From positions 13,449,501 through 13,513,500 of the forward strand of contig JAWUZG010000036.1 of the NCBI GenBank assembly GCA_036785705.1: 64,000 nt of DNA, in the 5' to 3' direction. Positions within the stretch are counted from its first letter, which is position 1, and every line of letters begins with the position of its first letter. The notes beneath the pieces were generated by a model that was given only the letters and a program-made list of their open reading frames with translations, ran no database searches and was not told the DNA's origin. The position numbers and the translations under genes were made by a program. This DNA is from Acanthornis magna (lineage: Eukaryota; Chordata; Aves; Passeriformes; Acanthizidae). Shown here piece by piece: positions 39,120 through 51,600 of the stretch.

Positions 39120-39732
39120 TGTCTGGGGTAGAGTTAGTTTTCTCCATAGTATCCATCACAGAGCTGTTTTGGATTTGCATTGGAAAGTGTTGATAATATA
39201 GGATGTTTTAGCAGTTGCTGAGCAGTGCTCAGTGTCAAGGCCTTTTCTGCTCTTCACCCCACTCTGAGTGAGGAGGATGGAGGGGGCACAAGGAGCTGGG
39301 AGGGGACACAACCAGGACAGCTGCCCACAACTAACCACAGGGATAGTCCATCCCATGTGGCATCATGCTCAGCATAGAAAGTTGAGAGAAACTGAAGGGG
39401 GGGAGGGGCATTGGTCAGGGGTGAGCAATTATTTTTTTTTGCATCAGTCATCTTTCTTGAGTTTCATTTCTATCTTTGTGGTTTGATGTTTTCTTTGTTT
39501 GGTTGTTCTTTGGTTGTTGTGGGGGGGTTTGGTGTGTGGGTTTTTTTTTTTTCTTTTTCCTTTTCATTACAATTTGTATTTTATTTCAATTATTAAATCA
39601 TTCTTATCTCGACCCATGAGTTTTCTTACTTTTACCCTTCTATTGTCTGCCCCCCTCCACCCTTCTGGGGTGGTGGGGAGTGAGCAATCAGTGGTGTGGT
39701 GCTTAGTTTCTCTCTGAGATTAAGCCATAACA
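39120..39732 (+). mobile_element. Solo LTR of an avian endogenous retrovirus
   Basis: This 613-bp element begins TGTCTGGGGTAGAGTTAG and ends AAGCCATAACA, matching the TG...CA rule. Internal landmarks of this avian LTR type are gttgctgagcagtgctcagt, ctgggaggggacacaaccag, catcccatgtggcatcatgc and, near the 3' end, ttatctcgacccatgag then tggtgcttag. A poly(A)-type attaaa lies at 39593-39598. No internal retroviral genes flank it, so it is a recombined solo LTR. The 5-bp flanks catt t and cactt match at 4 of 5 positions, compatible with a decayed target duplication. Confidence 0.82.
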
Positions 39733-42700
39733 CACTTATTTTTCTTGTGCCTGCCACACTTAGTGCTTGAGCAGTCTTGTGAACTACTACCCTTTGACTT
39801 GCATCATTTTTTCCTCTTTTTGGCAGGGAAAAAACTTTGCTGGCACAGTTTTCAAGGCCACTAGAATATATAATTAACCTTTTTACTGATATGAGATGTA
39901 CCAGTAAGACCTTTTACCTGTTTAGGGCACACAAAGCGAGCCTCCTGAAGTAGTGAAATCTATAGTCCAACAGAGGGGAATTCTGCTAGGCAGCAATATA
40001 ATTCCTATACCACAGGATTCTGTAATTATCACAGGTATCTACCTTTAATATTGTAGCTCATTGCTGAGTGTTATTTAAATTACTTTGATATACTTCATTA
40101 GTCAACCTAAACTTCAATAGTTAACCAGAGTGGCAGAACAGGATGAAGCAGCTGTTTCAAACATTCCTTTAGGCCCTCAGGTATATTAGCTGTCTGCAAA
40201 ACAATTAAGTGTTCTGGAAACTTTTTTTATAAATAATGATGAATAGTATTCAGATGTCAAAGCTCCACGCAACTCTAGAGACTTCTTTTTTCTTGGGAAA
40301 CAACTTGTGCTCTACCCTGAGAACATGCAATACATTCCAAGCACATGCCAAATGTGACCATTTCCCACAGAAGATCTGTAGGAGAGCTGCTCAATCTAAG
40401 GCTCCTGTTGCACTAGTGACAGTTCAAAACCAGTGAACCGCATCAGACTGTTTGGATACTTAGCTGAACTTCAACTCTCTTAGGCCATAATGCAGGCACA
40501 AAAATATATTCTCTGGGCCATATACTACACCTGGGGGATCTAGCAATGTGGAAAATCTATTATTTTATAAAGTTACAAAACATTTTTTTTCATCTTTGCT
40601 AGTATGAGAATAATCATCAGCTGATTTCCTTAGGTGTTGCAGAACAGTGTAGGAGGTGATAGCAACAGTAATTATCTGTTGAGCAACACAAGACACTCCC
40701 TTCTAACTGCCACAAAACATGAGAACTTGATATTCTTAACATACACCTACTCTCTCATGTTTCTTTTACCACAGCAAACATGGGCCCTCCGAAAAGTTAC
40801 ATTCATTGTGTCCTTTGACACAGTGGACCTACAGAAAACAGGGAAGAAGCAAATGAACACAGATCCATCCATCCATCCACGCATCCAGGGGAGCCAGCAG
40901 AGCATCCCCAGGCAGGCAGATGAGTGCGGTGGGGCTGCTCACATCAGATGAGGTTAATAATCTCTATCATGCCGCCGCCTGCAGAACAGACCCGCCCCAA
41001 GTCCGACAAAAGGATTATCATTTTTTCTCTTGTCTCTTTGTCTCTTTTCTTCCCAGGCTCCCCCCTTTCTTAAAATGGGAACGACATGTCAGAGATCCAT
41101 CATACAGACCAAGAAGTATTTGTGTGGATGAAAGTAAAACTGCAGGCAGGCATAGCTATAGTTCTTTTGGAGGTCATCCTGGACTACTAACAGAGTATTA
41201 AGAATCAGCTTTAAATTTTGTATACAAATGGAAATGGCTGGCTAGCAAATTAAAGTTTATTCTTGTCAGTGATCTCCAGCAAAATCATTATATATTTCTT
41301 TCTTTATAATGAATATGTATTATGAGCCAACTTTTCTAGAAATATGAGTCCAAATTTTCTTAGAATGTTTTAATAATTCTGTTGAAAGCTAAGACATTTA
41401 GTTAATATAAAGCATTCTGCTCAATAAATGCCTTACAGTTAATAGAAAGGGGCAATGCTCAGTATTTTCCAAATGCGAAGAGAATAGCAAAAAAATCCTT
41501 TTAATAAACCCTTTTCTCTGCCTCCTATGTTAATCAATTTTGTATCACAAAAACAAAGGTATATACATATAATTTTTGTTGCTGAATACATTACCTGATT
41601 CTTGCTTAAACATGTTACTTTAGATTACAAACATATGGTTGTAAAAATAACTGGTTGGCCTGATTTAAACTGCTGATTATAATCTTCATTTTGGCATGAG
41701 GAAATTTATTACAAAACCTGTTTAGGACTGCAGATGTATCTCTGCCTCACAGCTGTAAGAAAAGGGTGGATTTGGAATCTTCAAAGTGTACAGATCTCAG
41801 TGAGTGTCTGAAACACACCCAAGATATTTTTTGGGTTTTTTCTGACTTAATTTGAAGGCAATTGATGATAAAATGAAAATTAAGAACAATGCTGTATGCC
41901 TATGCAATTAAAATATTCTTTCATATGTAAATAGAATGCTGCCTTACTAGCTCCAAATTATTTTCTTTTTCAGTCTTTTGGGCTCAGTGGAATTTGACAG
42001 GACTGGGCGTGGTTAAGGGTTGCCAGCATGTTGGATGACATTGGTTAGTTGTCATCTGGGCAGAGCCTGTGGGCTGGTGGGTAAGGCTGACTACACACAC
42101 AGATATGATTAGAAAGGATGAAGATGTGGGGAGTAGTTATGCACCTGCCTGAATTCCTGGCCACTCAGTCATCCCTTTTTATCCTCCATTCCCATTATTT
42201 TTATAAAATAGACTAAAACAAAAACAGGGATGATGGAAGACGGCATATACATTTCATAACTCAGCCTTAACCACATAAAAAGACTTTATTGATCTGTTTT
42301 ACATACTTTCGTTTAGTTGCGTATTGTAAGCACTAACTGCTCACCACTGAAACTAATATAGTGCCTTCAAGAACATCTCTCAGGTGTCAAAACCTCAGCA
42401 CACATCTTGCTGGCCAAGTACACAGCCAATACTCAAGCGCTTTATGGACTACTTTAACCATGTTAGCTCCTACGCTTCACATGCTAAAAGAAACCCCTAT
42501 GTGCACAGATGTTATGGTTTAACTGACATGCCCAAAACTTGACTAGGTACTGCAAACTTTATGTGTACTAAGCTAGCAGCAGGCTTACCCATTCACTATG
42601 GCAGATCCTAGGCCAGTGTTCACTAAAGAGCTTACAATTCTCACCTACGTGAACCAGACCTTTGCCTCCTGTAAAAATGGGGTTGGAACAAAATCAAGAA

Positions 42701-45700
42701 CTATCCTCTGATGGTGCCAAAGCAGAGGTATTTAAAATATTTTTGTATCTTGTGTACATAGATATATGTGTATGTATACATTCAAGGCAGGATGAAGACT
42801 GTAATACATGTCAAAAAAAAACCCAGGAAAAGTCCGTAACAACCAGTTCCACTGATGTTGGCAAATCTAAGATTTTTTCAGGTTTAGAATGATGTGGTTC
42901 TTAAACTCAGACTGAGAAAATCACTCTCGATTAAAAAAAACCAGACGTCTTGTGCAGTGAGAAGCCTGGCCTGACTACAAACCCAAACAATGCAAAAAAA
43001 GGTGGCAAACAAATCCCTGTATTTTAAGACTTGTCAGTCTGTGTGCAAGAGCTAGTACGCCAGGGACAGAAAAATGGGCAAAGGAAGGTAAGCATACGTT
43101 GTTAATTTGTTATTCCCACTACTTGGGAGTTAGCTATACTGAAATTCTCATATACTCATACTTTCTTCCAGATCGATGTATAGGAGGAAAAAAAGAAAAA
43201 GGCTTTTCTTGGCTGTCTTCATATCAGATTCTTTCTGAGCATCACAACCTAGACATAAACAATCAGAGTCCTATCTTACAGGCTCCACAGAACTCAGCTT
43301 CCACTTAAGCCGAAGGAGGCTTGTCTTAGGCTCTTCGTATTTCTTCAGTTGGACTTGCTCAGTCTGACTCCACCTTCATTGTTTCCTTAGGCTAGAAGGG
43401 AAATGCTTTGATCTCTTGTAAGAACAAATAAATCCTTCTCCATCTTTTGATACTTGTTGTATCAAGCTCAAATAAAAAATCTCTGCCTTGGCAGACAGTC
43501 TTCTAAGCAATATTCAATTCCCAGAATAGCCTGAAAAGATTATATTCTCTAGAATCTAAGATTAGATTCTCAGTGTTCTCTGATACAGTATGACTGCTAA
43601 ATCCCAGTACCACTAGTGAGATAAGAACGCAATTCATTCCTGCCTAAGCCCTCTCCTTAAACTCTTAATTTTCTTACTGTTTTTAACAGCAAGACTCCAG
43701 ATATCAGCTAGTGGACTTTCAAGTGAATAACATTATTTCAGTATGAACACAGCACCTATTTTTACATCTGACTGGATTTTCAGATATGGCTTTTTCCACT
43801 ATATTTGCTCCATTTTTGGTTCCCAAAGAGCTCTGATACTACAAAAACACATGCCATAAGCGTATAAGCAGAAAGGTATAAACAAAGGGGAAACTCAGAT
43901 TTAATTATAACATTTAACTTACACACAAGCAAGAGATTGTAGTTGCAACTGACCCTGTTGGCTTAGTACCTAGTTTTTGGCAGTGCAAAATTGTATACAG
44001 TGTACCTTCATTGCTCTTTACAATTTTTCATTTTGAAGACACCAACACTTTATTTAGTAATTACACATGGCCATCATAAAAATGCAGCAGATATAAAATA
44101 CAATTATTTTTCTAGAAAAAGCTTAAATAATAAATTTATCATATCTACAGAAAACTAGAAGTACTGAAGGAAATAATTGCATAAATGCCATGCTTCAAAG
44201 TAGAATTTTCACAGAAACTGATGTTCAGATGCTGGCGAGAACCAAGGGGTTTTAAATCTTACAAACTAAACACCACCTACCACTGACTGCCATTATATGG
44301 AAGGCTTGCAGGTGCCGGGTTGAAGAATGTGTTTGGATTCTTGCCCAGATGAGAGACAGATGTTTCTCATTGCCCTCACCAGAAACACCTCTCCTCCCAG
44401 CAGAGGCCAACAGCCAAGAAGGAGAATAACACAATCAACAACTGGTATGAGAAGAGGATTTGGAAGGACTCCTATGAAGAAGGTATTAGCTGCCAGTAGG
44501 TGCAACAAGTCCCCAAGGCAACTAATTTCTATTTTCAACTGTTTGGGACACTAAAGGGTGAGAAGATATTTGGACAAGTAATTCAGAGTTCACTTCTTCA
44601 TGAGCTGAATCCCATTGCGTTCATTCATGGTGCAACTTAGGCAAAACTGACGCGTAAAAAGTTATTCAGCAATAGTGCATTATACCCCTGTCCCCATGTG
44701 ATCTGGGAAATGATCTTTAGGCCTTGGCTTTTACCAACAGCACCCGGGCTGAGCCTCTCTTGAGCTTATCAGAAATACTGTTGGCTCCCAGCAGCTTGTG
44801 ATGTCTAACTGATGCCAGTGATTTTTGTCTTTTATACCCTTTTCATACACTTTTATACACTTTCCCTTCCCTGGTACCCTCTATACACACTCCTTGTACC
44901 CTTCACAAACACTCGTTGTACTTTAGCCCCTCATGTTTACAACCCTTGTAGTCTGATATTTAGCTTAGTTTGGAGTCTTGCAAAGCGAAGACCAAACATT
45001 CATGCTATCTCAGAACTAGGGGCTCCAACCCTGGACGGAGCTGTCTCTGTGGAGCATGTTTTTGTAAACCGGGCTATAGTCTCATTTGGAGGGGGTAATT
45101 AGAATAGGGGGACAATTATTTCATTTATTAAGTTTCTTATTGGGGGATTTTAAGTAGATGTGCTAATTTTGTGAGGTCCATAAAAATCCAGTACATGTCA
45201 CACAGGGGTCGCTCTCTCGCTGTCTTGTGCTTCTCAGCGTGTTTACACCTCTGATGAGTTGAGCACCTAGGATCCTACCAAACTGGGGTAAATTCCCTCT
45301 TCCCTTTACTGCTGTGTCTGCTTCATATTAGTACAAGCTGATAAGGCATCATAACAAGCTCCTGGCTTTTAATGAACTGCCTTGAAAACTTGTTTTGCCT
45401 GAGTAACAACCCAAGTGGGATAATATTTTCTGTTCTCACACTTTCAAAGGATGCTTCTGACCCGAAGTGTGGCCAGGATGGAACACTGTTATGACCAAAG
45501 CCCCTCTCTTGCAGCCCTACAAACACTGCTCCAAAGTGAGACCCTGTGAGCTCTCCTGGAGCAGCAGCTGTGACCAGCAAACCCCTCTGAGTGAGACCTC
45601 TCAGAAACTCCCAAGCTTGCTGTGCTCAGAGGATCTCCAAACCATGATACCCCCAATGACTCCTTGGGGCTCCACCCTTCACAAAGGCATCTCAAGTGGG

Positions 45701-46469
45701 TTTTTCCACCACCTTTGAGGGGAATTTCTCACAGGTACCTTGTACAGACTCTTTTTGTCTGTGTGCATGCAAGTGTGTGCATGCTGCAGTCAATGCACGA
45801 GAAATACTCATTAAGGACAGAGACTACAATATGTCTGAAGCACAAACTAGTGACTGAGATGAGACTGATCCCAAAAAATCCCTCCCTTTCAAAACAGAGC
45901 AGGCATTAGGACGACAAAAAGTTTTAGATTAAAACAGTTTTGAAGGATTACATTTAATATTTTTAACTTGAAATGTGATCCACTCTCTGCCTTGTACTGT
46001 ACCTCAAGTCTATTTCTGTCCAGGAATTCTTCATGTTGGCTAAGGATGTGTGAGAGATTCATACACAGAAGACTGATCTTAAAAACCTGCTAACAAGAGC
46101 AATAAAAACTCTAAAATAGTTTTTATTCTTAGCTTTCTGGGGCAGACTCAGATGTTAGATGATAGGGTCACCATATAAATACTTGAACAGAGGATCCCGG
46201 CTATATCTTTTTGTGAACTGAATACTGCACTTACGGAAAAAAGTGCAAAACTGAAAATGCAGAAAGAACAGGCACAAAAATCTGTTGACTCCCACAGCAC
46301 CTAAGCATTTGAAAGTGGATACAATGCTCCACCTAGACATTGATAAAAATAAGCTGGAAGTATTTCTGAGCTAGTCTTCTTTCCTGGAAAATCCTCTGTA
46401 TCATGTGTCTTGGAAATGAATGGGTTATCTCCTCATGTACCAATGATAACAATGTAATATTGACTGGTC

Positions 46470-46751
46470 CCAAGGGCTTTTATTTTTGATTTATCAGCTG
46501 CTTAACAGTGAATAGGGTATACCAATATGTAAGTACAAAAGTCAGCAAGTATGAAAAAGTAATCTTTTAGATTTAACTTTACAGTGACGAAGAAACACAG
46601 AAAATAGTGGAAACTTATTTCTGAAAGACACTGGTCTAACAGAACTGTACCAAAAAATGCAGTTGTGATAAATCCAACAATGTCCAATTCTGTAGATAGT
46701 CTGTGACTGCAGTGCCTGCATGTCAATTTTATATTGGTTCATAATTTAAAT
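46470..46751 (-). other. ERCC8: ERCC8 3' UTR with poly(A) signal
   Basis: About 280 nt follow the ERCC8 stop codon on the minus strand. A canonical AATAAA on that strand (tttatt at 46478-46483) is the first good poly(A) signal, so cleavage is expected just below about 46470. Other, more distal signals could also be used. Confidence 0.7.
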
Positions 46752-46820
46752 TCAGCCTTCATCATCACTGCTGCTCCATGCGTCTTCATATGCTGGATTT
46801 AAATGTTGTTGAGGCAGAGA
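46752..46820 (-). CDS. ERCC8: ERCC8 (CSA), terminal coding exon
   Basis: The 69-nt coding segment follows acceptor ttctctag and encodes SLPQQHLNPAYEDAWSSSDD, then EG and a TGA stop at 46754-46752. Human CSA ends ...SQLNPAFEDAWSSSDEEG, so the acidic C-terminal tail is recognisable and conserved, while the stretch before LNP is longer here. The exon starts in phase 0. The tail follows the last propeller blade and is solvent-exposed in the known CSA-DDB1 structure. Confidence 0.96.
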   Translation of the reverse strand, partial: SLPQQHLNPAYEDAWSSSDDEG

Positions 46821-48539
46821 CTAGAGAAAACAAAAATTCTCAGTGTTTGGTTTAATTAAAAATACTAAAATCAAATAAGGCTAAAGCTAAAGGCATTTTT
46901 TAAATTACCTTATGCAGACAAACTGTTCTGTCTCTCATGAGTACTGGATTATTTTTAACTACTTCTTTAGACATTCTACTGATTAGAGACATGATAAATT
47001 ATGAAAGGAACTAGTACTGTAATTCTAATTTCAACATAAAATATCTGGAAGTCTGATTGGAAGTATTAAAAAGTTTGGTATAAAATATAACAGATGTTGT
47101 AACTGTTTACTATGTGCCATTGTTTTAATTTAGGTCATAATTTCCTCGGCCCAGCATAACTGAGCAGCACTGTTTCAGGAAGCAGTCCTGGCCTCTATCC
47201 ACATCCAAGAATTATTTCTCACCTCAACCCCACGATGGTCCAGCTAAAGGGTCTGCGTAGCTATGCCGTGCACTGAATTACAGTGACTTAGTGTAAATTT
47301 TTTGTCTTGTTTACTTCTATTCTGAGTTCAGATTCTGGTCATACAAGCATTCAAACGGCTATTCTAGCACCTGAGAGGGAGCACGAATAATTAGCCTGTG
47401 GACAGCAGAACTGCTTTTTACAAAGACAGGGCCCATCCACAGCAGTTGCAAACAGCAGGTGTAGCATAACAGATTCAAAACAATGGTACATATTACATAC
47501 TGTCACCATGTCCAATTTAAAGGAGCAGTTCTAATCAGAGCTAAGTAAATAATCTTCTTGTTGTGTGTTTGTTTTTGTTTTTCAGACTAAGAAAAATACA
47601 ATTTACATTGAAATTCTCACAGCAAAAATGTTAATTTCAGGTCAAGTGAACACATTTTGGATTTAGGGTATCAAACATTTGAAACTACATTTTTCTTCTC
47701 TGCTTTTAGTGTAGGATAGTTTTGAAGTGAGTTGTCTTAAAAAAGCAAATGTTACAACAATTGTATGCTTTTTATAACTTCCCCATCTAAAATGGAATAA
47801 TGTAGAAATTTTAAAAAGTGGAATTTTCATATGCTATGGGCCAAAACAATAATATACCCTCATTTTTCAACATTAGTACAGTTTGCCAGACTCTGATTCT
47901 GTGAATGGTTTCAGTTCCATGAAATCTAGAATTTTTCCCATTGAGGCTGGTCACTGAAGTATTTCTTGCCCAGCTCTAATACAAAGAGAGAGAGAAAGTA
48001 CTCTATTGGAGAACAGTATTACATATGATCTTTCCTGTAATGGCCCTGAATGTCCTGTCTCAGGCATGAAATAAAATTATTTAGAATCCCCTATATTATC
48101 CTTTTGCGCCAAAAATATTCAGGTATGAAGTGTGGTATCCCTAATCTTACTGCTTAATACAAAGTATATTCTTAAAACAATTTACAATACAATCTTCAGC
48201 ACTTTTACAATTACAAAATAGCACAAACTACAGAAAACAGTTTGGAAAATAAGGAAGCTAAAGCAGAATTTGAAAGACCCATAGCCAAATGACTTCAACT
48301 ACTTTTAACTAAGTAGGAAGCTAGAAGCCTGCAAAAGTTTTGACTAGACTATGAGAGAAAATGTCCTCTCAAAACCCTATAACAATCAAAAGATTGGACG
48401 AAAGTAATAGGTGATCCTTCTCTTAATTAGGAATTGTTACAAATGTTGATGGTGAATCACCAATTCATATTCAATTTCCACACAACCTGCCCAAGTATAA
48501 CAGCCATAAAAAATATAGGTCAAACTCAAATTTCGTTAC
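46821..48539 (-). other. ERCC8: ERCC8 last intron
   Basis: This intron of about 1.7 kb has donor gtaacg and acceptor ctctag. It is AT-rich. I see no gene or recognised repeat. Confidence 0.85.
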
Positions 48540-48626
48540 CTTTTCAGAAATATCATCAGGAACTGCCTCTCGTGGAGCTGGTATCCATGCAAGAATATTG
48601 CAGTCTTTGCTACCACTATAAAGTTC
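48540..48626 (-). CDS. ERCC8: ERCC8 (CSA), penultimate coding exon
   Basis: This 87-nt exon (29 codons, phase 0 at both ends) reads ELYSGSKDCNILAWIPAPRE and then AVPDDISEK. It corresponds to human [25 protein letters not shown]. It supplies the final WD40 blade strand (LYSGSxDxxILAW) and the start of the acidic tail. Splice sites are ...tttgaag and AAG|gtaacg. Confidence 0.96.
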
Positions 48627-51600
48627 CTTCAAAAAAACAAGCAAAAGTTACTGTCACACAAACTTACTGAATAGTGGCATAGATACAATATTCGGGGGAA
48701 GAAAGGTACAACATACTATTTAAAAATAAAGGCAAGTAGTCAGTTTCTAATTTATACCATAATCTTGATAAACAGTATTTTAAATAATATGCCAGAACAA
48801 AATAAATGTTTTTTTACTTTTTCCCAGATTGCTCACCGAAACAGCACAACCCATACTTAAATGAACTTTATGACATAAATACATTTTTCTTCTTCTCTCT
48901 CTCTCTTGTCTCCTGAAAAGACACCTATTTTAACAGTTAGGAACCTTAAGAGATTATTTATGGAGAAGTAAAGAAAAACAAAAAAATAAAAACCACCCAA
49001 AAAAAGGTAAATGTTTTATTATAATTTAAAACCAGGAATAAACTCAAAATAATCAAAAATCTACTAATACATATCAGAAAAGTGCTTATGTATGGAACAA
49101 AGAACCAATAAGTAAATGTAGTTTCAGTAAGCCTAGGGAAGGAAATTAACAAAAAGAGTACAATGGGAGGCTTGTATTCTGCTGGGAAGGGATAGATAAA
49201 AAAGACTAATTTATTACTTTTAATATAAGTAACTCTATTTATTATGGCAATGACTAAGGACTGACATCTCATTGCACAAGGCACCCTGCAGCACAGGGCA
49301 ACAAGCAGTCCTTATACCAAATGGCTGCAAGTCAAATATATCTTAATTATCTTAGTTCTGTATTAAAGCAAATACAGACTTCTCTTGTCACTTTAAGATG
49401 AGGAGTTTTGACGATGAGAAATATTGACAGCATCTTTGCAGTAAATTTTGCACCTATAACACTTGCATTTTCCAAAGTGCTATTTAAATGAACAGGTGTG
49501 AAAATATTCTCATATGCCTTCAATCTTGAATTATGTCTGACAACACTTGAGTATTGTCACATATTTAAACTACCTGAGTGAAACATTTAATTTCTTTTTG
49601 TAGTATTCAGGCTGACAATATGAAAGCCTTGCTTTAAGTATGCTGGCTTTTACGCTTAAACTAGCAACTCTGCATTTGTGTGCATTAGTACATTGATCCA
49701 ATGTAAATTCAATACATTATCACAGTGTGTCTTTGCAAAAAGTCTTCTGTGTAATTTACATATAATTTGAGAACCACATGAATTATGCTTACATTTGGTG
49801 CAGACACCTATTGCCCAATTCCTATAAACACTCATTTATGTGAGTAATCTTATTCAACTGAACTGCCATACTTTTCAACAACTGGTCCTATGCATGAAAT
49901 TGTTCATGAATAAAACATATTCAAGATAAGAGTTTACAATTTTAAGAGATATAACCATTCTATTTACCTTGCTTAAAAGAAGATATGCAACACCAAAGTA
50001 TAGGTCAAATTCTACTTTATTTTGTCAGCAGTACTCTACTTGAGCCTTCTGTCTTTGACAGAATACAGAATATCTCTAAGATCTTTAAAAGATCTTTCCA
50101 TGCCAAAATATGTCCTTGTAAGCAATGTCATAATTACATCAGCATACTGCCATTTAATCCTTCTTACCACTTGTCTCACTTTCTGATCCTGGTTTGGCAA
50201 GACCTTTAGTTAATATCCACCGCATTAAGCAATACTTAGAATTAATTATTACAACCTAAACTGGTGACTCACACCTCAAGTCAGTCAAAAGAAGAGCTAG
50301 TGACCTCTATGTATAATTATGGTACAATACAAGACAAACACATATATTGCACTACAAACATGCTCTATGCATGTTTATGGTACAATATATGGAAAGATTG
50401 CAGATAAAACCTGATTTAATTTTCAGTTAACTTTACTTAATAGCCTATTACTGGATTTGCCAAATATCTTTGCAGATGTCACTAGCATTTATTGAACAGT
50501 ATGAGCAGCTATAATTTAAAGCAAAATTGCTTCCTGCTGTATACCTACTATTTTATGACACGTTATTCATGCATGATGCTTTACTCTATTTCCTTTTCTG
50601 AAAGGAATTTCCTTTTCTGAAAGGCCTTGTTTGTTTATTTAAATTATTCTAAGCACATAACATGGCACACTGGTATCTAGTGTGTTATATCCAATAGTAA
50701 ACATCATCTAAGATATTGCCCAATGAAGATTTTCTCTTCCACACCACCCTTGAAATTACTGACCTCCTACTAAATTAATGCCTCTTATTAGAGGGCCAAA
50801 TTCTGCAGTTCTTATTACTCAACCAGACTAACATCTTATTAACTTTACAGAGATATTTACGTAAGAACAGTAGGCAAACAAAAATATAGTGGATTTTATG
50901 GATCTGTTCCTAGGATCAGAAAAGGCATACACACATAAACTAAAGCTCACACCACTCTGTGGAGACAGCCCTGTACCAGATCTCAAACATAAAAGGCATT
51001 CCACACAAACATGCTAACTAATTTGGATAAGAACAGATAAAGACTAGTATCATTGGATTGCAAATAGCTAGCTGCTTGGTTATCAGTGATCACATTTGAT
51101 TATATGGTTCCAAGCAAACAGAAGACGCTTCTCACCTCAAATACATAATTGGTGAAAAGTTTGTTTCTTCTTAGAGTCTATTCCAGTTATGAGGTGAAAC
51201 AAAGGCAGCAATTAAAGTACAGTTAATGAACAGAAAGAACACGAGGGACTGACAGCAACCAATATTAGTAAGAAATTCTGAACACAGTAAAAAACAGAAA
51301 GAAAAATCTAAGAATCAGATTTGAGGATGGGTAGGACACAGATCAGTCACAAGGGCTAAAAATAGCAGAAAAAGTTCAGAAGATGTTAATATGAAGAATA
51401 CTCCTAACAAGAACAGAGAATACTAGATAGAAATGATTAAAATGCCGCAGAAAAGATGTAGATGTTGTTTCCCATGAACACAGAGCACTCATGTCCAATT
51501 AAGTGCTAATAGGTAACAAACATATTACAAAGCCATCTGCTACACATTTCACCAGTGGATACATAGCTTACATCACAGAGGCTTAGAAGAATTATCAATG

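Larger units (their letters stand above)
24481..46470. other. Intergenic region between ELOVL7 promoter and ERCC8 3' end
   Basis: About 22 kb carries no exon I can support. Recognised contents are a T run (about 25388-25402), an AT-rich TA/CA-type stretch (27476-27650), an (AAAC)n tract (28293-28321), a CR1 3' end (33299-33505), LTR-like repeat copy B (35200-36207), an AT-rich TTATAATA tract (37360-37412) and a solo LTR (39120-39732). An (ATCC)n patch lies near 40864-40880. The remainder looks like unique AT-rich DNA with scattered short open frames lacking family resemblance. Confidence 0.75.

Noticed and set aside
44750..45330. A stretch with degenerate tatacact/gtaccctt repeats followed by cataaaaatccagtacatg and a pyrimidine-rich run, resembling an LTR promoter and R region.
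   Set aside because: No defined TG...CA ends, target duplication or second copy in the window. Too weak to call without a repeat library.
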